The position numbers were made by a program, and so were the translations under genes. 28,224 nucleotides of DNA, taken from NCBI RefSeq assembly GCF_002607855.1, contig NZ_AWQQ01000051.1:1-28224 (forward strand), given 5' to 3'. The first letter of the stretch is position 1, and each line of letters begins with the position of its first letter. Below the pieces are notes generated by a model, which saw nothing but the letters and a program-made list of their open reading frames with translations, was not told the DNA's origin and searched no databases. This DNA comes from Desulforamulus profundi (GTDB taxonomy: Bacteria > Bacillota_B > Desulfotomaculia > Desulfotomaculales > Desulfotomaculaceae). Shown piece by piece: positions 25,066 through 28,224 of this stretch.

Positions 25066-25467
25066 TTATTTTACTACAAACCACAACCCGGTGGCTCTGG
25101 CCAGGACATCTTCCCCGCGGGTAACGGTGCATTCGGTGGCAACCAGTGTATTCCCGTCATGAATCACCTTTCCCCGGGCGGTGACCCGGTCGCCAGGATG
25201 CCCCGGCGCCAGGAAATTGGTGTTGAGGTTCACGGTGACACCGACTTTGCCCAGGGTGCGAATGGCCACCCCCATGGCAATGTCGGCCATGGCAGACAAA
25301 ACGCCGCCGTGCAGGGTTCCCTGGGGGTTGAGGTGTATGGGGGCCACTGTTATTTCCAGGCAGGATTCGCCCTTTCCCCGTTCCATTTCGCAGATTTCAA
25401 TGTTCAGCATTTTGGCAAAGGGATTGTCACTGGCGAATTTTATCAACTGCTGCATTTCTTGATCCAT
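25066..25467 (-). CDS. PaaI-family hotdog thioesterase
   Basis: A 133-residue single hotdog domain that hydrolyses acyl-CoA thioesters. The helix/strand signature NPQGTLHGGVLSAMADIAMG is the PaaI/YbgC-type active-site region, and LNTNFLAPGHPGD follows. The start ATG 25467 lies 14 nt after the AAGGAG that also ends larE, so it is downstream and probably cotranscribed with the lar genes. A functional link to the lar pathway is not evident. Intact. Confidence 0.9.
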   Translation of the reverse strand: MDQEMQQLIKFASDNPFAKMLNIEICEMERGKGESCLEITVAPIHLNPQGTLHGGVLSAMADIAMGVAIRTLGKVGVTVNLNTNFLAPGHPGDRVTARGKVIHDGNTLVATECTVTRGEDVLARATGLWFVVK

Positions 25468-25477
25468 GGATTGATTG

Positions 25478-26289
25478 CTAACTCCTTTTATCCATCCCTA
25501 ATTCTTCGTTTAAACTGCCGCTGCGAAAGCCTGACAGGTCCAGCTTTACGCGTGTAAAGCCCAGCTCCTTGAATTGCTCCGTTATTTTCACAGACAGTTC
25601 TGCCAGCCGTAAAAATTGCTCCCGGGGCACTTCCAGGCATGCCTCCCTGAGGTAATGCCTTACCTGACGGGAGAAAACCCTAAATGGTTAAGAAACCTCT
25701 CCGCTTCCTCCACCCGGCGCAGTTTCTCTTCGGTGATTTCCTGCCCGTAGGGAATCCTGGACGCCAGGCAGGGAGAGGACGGCTTATCCCAGGTGGGCAG
25801 GCCCAACTGCCGGGACAATTCCCGGATCTCAGCCTTCGTCAGTCCGGCTTCCCGGAGAGGGCTGCGCACCCCCAGTTCCTCCACGGCTTTCATGCCCGGC
25901 CTGTAATCATTCACGTCATCCAGGTTGGAACCATCCAGCACCCGGGGGATCTTGTTTTGACGGGCAATTTCCTGCAGGTCGGAAAACCGCGCATGTTTAC
26001 AATGGTAACATTTTAGGGGTGAATTCTCTATGAATTCCCTTAACTGCATTTCCTTTGAGTAAACCACCAGGTGCCGCACACCCAGCTGTTGGGCCAACGC
26101 CCCGGCTTCCTGGATTTCAGCCGCAGTGGACGTGGCGGACACCGCCGTTACTGCCAGCACCTGGTCTCCCAGCACCCGGGAAGCCACCGCCAGAAGAAAG
26201 GCACTGTCCGTCCCCCCGGAATAAGCCACCAGGACTCTACCGTACCCCCGGATGATGTCCTTTAATTTAAGGAACTTCCCTTCTAACAA
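25478..26289 (-). CDS. larE: LarE: sulfur transfer enzyme for the nickel-pincer cofactor, one frameshift
   Basis: ATP-dependent enzyme that supplies the two sulfurs of the nickel-pincer nucleotide. The PP-loop SGGTDS (residues 24-29) adenylates the substrate carboxylate. Cysteines C94 and C97 (KCYHCKH) and C174 (SPCLASR) form a three-cysteine set, like the iron-sulfur-dependent LarE type rather than the single sacrificial-cysteine type, as I remember the family. The frame from TTG 26289 stops at 25660; restoring one C (plus strand) near 25663 continues RHYLREACLEVPREQFLRL and VKLDLSGFRSGSLNEELG to TAG at 25478, about 270 residues. Follows larB and larC. Confidence 0.92.
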
Positions 26290-26339
26290 TTCTATGCCCC
26301 CGCTTAAACAGATACAAAATCTTTATCCACATTTTCCCG

Positions 26340-26362
26340 CTTCCAACTTCTCACATCTCACT
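26340..26362 (-). repeat. Second copy of the GTGAGAAGTTGGAAG repeat
   Basis: Reverse complement of 13553-13575 with 22 of 23 bases identical. It lies between larC and larE, in the place where the second part of larC would be expected. Confidence 0.75.
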
Positions 26363-26364
26363 TT

Positions 26365-27171
26365 TCAATTGTGTTCCCGGTTGTGACAATGACCGTGATT
26401 ATGGATTTGTGCCGGGTCGTAGGCTTCACCGGTCCATTGATAATGGTATTGCCGGGGTTCCGGCTCGCCAACCATCACTCTGAGGAGATTGGGAATTTCC
26501 ATATCCCTGTCCCCGGCCCCGTAACCCACGCCTTTAAGAATCATGGCCGGCATGGGGCCAAAATCCCTGGACAGGTATTTCACCAGGGCGGCACCGGTGG
26601 GGGTAACCAGTTCGACGGTCGGACCGGCGGTATAGATGGGCACATTTATTAAAATCTCTGCCGTGGCCGGTGCAGGTACCGGCATGACCCCGTGGGCACA
26701 GCGAACGGTGCCGCTGCCCACGTTGAGCGGTGAACAGTAAACTTCCTCGATCTCTAATTTAGCAAGTCCGATCAGGGTGCCGACGATGTCCACAACGGCA
26801 TCCACCGCACCCACTTCGTGAAAATGCACGTTTTCCGGCGGGCGCCCGTGGATTTTCCCTTCGGCGGAAGCCAGCCGTGCAAAAATATTTTTGGCATCTT
26901 GTTTAATGGCATCCGCCAGCTGGCTGTTTTCCAGAATCGCCACAATATCCTTAAGATGACGGTGGGGTTGGTCCTCCGTTACCTTTACATCAACCTTGGT
27001 CCCGCTGATGCCCTTGCGCATCACCCGCCTGACAGACAATTCATAACCTTGGATGCCAAGCTTCGATAACTCCTGCCTGAGCTGGTCCACCTCTACACCC
27101 AAATCAATTAGTGCCCCCAGAAACATATCCCCGCTGATTCCTGCAAAACAATCAAGATAAGCGATTTTCAC
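26365..27171 (-). CDS. larC: LarC first domain (nickel insertion protein), lacking the second domain
   Basis: LarC inserts nickel into the pincer nucleotide in a CTP-dependent reaction. The 268-residue product has the family N-terminus ([17 protein letters not shown]), [32 protein letters not shown] and GYGAGDRD. It ends soon after LLRVMVGE, where full-length LarC continues for about 130-150 residues into the CTP-binding domain. Instead there is a His-rich tail ([13 protein letters not shown]). Only 75 nt separate it from larE, so the second domain is not encoded here in any frame. Start GTG 27171 overlaps the larB stop (GTGA). Either LarC2 is elsewhere, or this copy is truncated. Confidence 0.88.
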   Translation of the reverse strand: MKIAYLDCFAGISGDMFLGALIDLGVEVDQLRQELSKLGIQGYELSVRRVMRKGISGTKVDVKVTEDQPHRHLKDIVAILENSQLADAIKQDAKNIFARLASAEGKIHGRPPENVHFHEVGAVDAVVDIVGTLIGLAKLEIEEVYCSPLNVGSGTVRCAHGVMPVPAPATAEILINVPIYTAGPTVELVTPTGAALVKYLSRDFGPMPAMILKGVGYGAGDRDMEIPNLLRVMVGEPEPRQYHYQWTGEAYDPAQIHNHGHCHNREHN

Positions 27172-27929
27172 TGTTTATCACCTGCCAGTTTATTAATCAG
27201 GCCGGCGGCATAGCCCGCACCAAAACCATTATCAATGTTTACCACCGTAACCCCGGAAGCGCAGCTGTTCAGCATGCCCAGCAAAGCGGCCAGCCCATTG
27301 AAACTGGCGCCATAGCCCACACTGGTGGGCACAGCGATCACCGGCTTATCCACCAGACCGCCCACCACACTGGGCAGGGCTCCTTCCATGCCTGCCACCA
27401 CAATGACGACATTGGCCCTAGCCAGTTTTTCCGTCTGGTCCAGGATCCGGTGGATCCCCGCCACGCCGGTATCATAAATTCTTTCTACCCGGTTGCCCAT
27501 AAGTTCACAGGTCAGGGCCGCCTCCTCCGCCACCGGCAGGTCGGCGGTGCCGGCGCTGCAGACGCACACCATTCCCCGCCGGGGTGTACTGTCGCTCCGG
27601 CGCAGGATCATTCTGGCTGTTGGGTCATACTCCGCTTCGGGGACCAGTTCCTTTGCCGCCCCGAACATTTCCTCCGTGGCCCGGGTGCCGAGGATATTGC
27701 CCTGACTTGCTTGACAAAGCCTGTGAAAGATCTGTGCCACCTGGTCAACGGTTTTTCCTTGACAATAAATGACCTCGGGAAAACCCTTTCTCAAATGCCG
27801 GTGGTGGTCAATTTTGGCATAGCCCAGATCCTCGTAGGGTAATCGTCTCAATTGCTCCAATGCCCGGTCAACGGATATTTGTTCGGTCTGGACTCCTTCC
27901 AGCAACTTGCGCAACTCTTCCGGCCCCAT
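27168..27929 (-). CDS. larB: LarB: nicotinate adenine dinucleotide carboxylase/hydrolase
   Basis: First enzyme of nickel-pincer nucleotide synthesis: carboxylates the nicotinate ring of NaAD and releases AMP. The N-terminal third is LarB-specific ([15 protein letters not shown]). The C-terminal two thirds are PurE-like ([52 protein letters not shown]). ATG 27929 with GGAGGA upstream gives 253 residues; a TTG at 27959 is a weaker alternative. First gene of the larB-larC-larE-thioesterase unit. A TATAAT at 27969-27974 with no clear -35 may be its promoter. No larA homologue is in the window. Intact. Confidence 0.94.
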   Translation of the reverse strand: MGPEELRKLLEGVQTEQISVDRALEQLRRLPYEDLGYAKIDHHRHLRKGFPEVIYCQGKTVDQVAQIFHRLCQASQGNILGTRATEEMFGAAKELVPEAEYDPTARMILRRSDSTPRRGMVCVCSAGTADLPVAEEAALTCELMGNRVERIYDTGVAGIHRILDQTEKLARANVVIVVAGMEGALPSVVGGLVDKPVIAVPTSVGYGASFNGLAALLGMLNSCASGVTVVNIDNGFGAGYAAGLINKLAGDKQ

Positions 27930-28082
27930 GGTTTCCTCCTCCGGGTAGGATTTAGTCAATCATAGTTTATTATACCGATTTTGTCACGGATTTCCTTGGG
28001 TAAGCTGTGTTAAGTTGGGTATGGGTTGACAAAATGGAATAGGCTGGGAAATAAATCAACCACCCGGGCTTGCCCCAGATGG

Positions 28083-28111
28083 TTGAGTATCCACAGTGCT
28101 CCCCTTATAAT
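28083..28111 (+). promoter_or_regulatory. Promoter at the window edge
   Basis: -35 TTGAGT (28083-28088), 17-bp spacer, -10 TATAAT (28106-28111). A CAACCA/TGGTTG hairpin (28057-28085) overlaps the -35 box. 27975-28056 shows nothing else. Confidence 0.6.
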
Positions 28112-28148
28112 GATAGTTACCACACCAACATAATAAGGGGGAACTGCT

Positions 28149-28224
28149 GTGTATACTCATCCTACCGTATTACGCTGCAGAAGGCAAGCAATGATACTTG
28201 ATGGCAGGAAAATTTATAGCCGTC
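28149..28224 (+). CDS. Start of an unidentified protein, cut by the window end
   Basis: AAGGGGG lies about 8 nt before GTG 28149, which opens a frame still running at the last base: YTHPTVLRCRRQAMILDGRK, then IYSR. About 25 residues are too few to assign. A strong promoter precedes it, so it is likely expressed. A mobile-element protein is possible but unsupported. Confidence 0.4.
   Translation, partial: MYTHPTVLRCRRQAMILDGRKIYSR

Noticed and set aside
26290..26400. LarC1/LarC2 programmed frameshift as in lactobacilli
   Set aside because: No frame after the larC stop encodes LarC2-like sequence and only 75 nt remain before larE.
1..28224. CRISPR array, prophage, complete insertion sequence, tRNA genes
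   Set aside because: No regularly spaced direct repeats, phage genes, transposase with terminal repeats, or cloverleaf sequences were found.

Overview
The window looks like a chromosomal segment from a Gram-positive, low-redox Firmicute of the Desulfotomaculum/Desulforamulus type (Peptococcaceae). The evidence is a 16S rRNA gene whose V1 loop carries a long extra hairpin, strong sigma-A promoters and AAGGAGG-type ribosome binding sites, frequent TTG starts, a small siroheme sulfite reductase of the kind found in sulfate reducers, and a dense run of cofactor genes. The identification rests on gene content and motif recognition; no database search was possible.

Layout. Positions 1-460: 5' end of a 16S rRNA gene (minus strand) with leader and promoter. 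651-5848 (minus): lysS and greA from one promoter, a two-frameshift gene resembling acyl-ACP reductase, dusB, and coaX. 6059-6812 (plus): a low-molecular-weight sulfite reductase with an operator palindrome and terminator. 6851-7058: an unexplained 208-nt imperfect hairpin with a forked head. 7110-10808: a biotin regulon (bioY, birA, bioB), each with its own BirA-type operator, plus a small Cys/His-rich protein gene. 11069-14589 (minus): nadA, nadB, nadC. 14692-17650 (minus): DUF2520 dehydrogenase-like gene, panB, panC, panD. 17968-19958 (plus): a DUF1648 membrane protein and a CCA-adding-enzyme family gene. 20187-22242 (minus): folP, folB, folK. 22441-23013 (plus): two degenerate small genes (HMA-type domain, membrane protein). 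23211-25467 (minus): YkvI-family transporter, nitroreductase, PaaI-type thioesterase. 25478-27929 (minus): larB, larC, larE for the nickel-pincer nucleotide cofactor. 28083-28224: a promoter and the start of an unidentified reading frame.

How it fits together. The segment is largely a cofactor block: biotin, NAD, pantothenate/CoA, folate and the nickel-pincer nucleotide, whose precursor (nicotinate adenine dinucleotide) comes from the NAD pathway. BirA would control its own gene, the biotin transporter and biotin synthase.

Quality warning. At least ten conserved, mostly housekeeping genes (dusB, birA, nadA, panB, the DUF2520 gene, cca, folB, folP, larE and the acyl-ACP-reductase-like gene) are interrupted by single-base losses. 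In every such case restoring one G or C in a G/C-rich run rebuilds the family sequence. This pattern points to systematic base-calling or assembly error rather than true gene decay, so I annotate these as whole genes with a marked frameshift.
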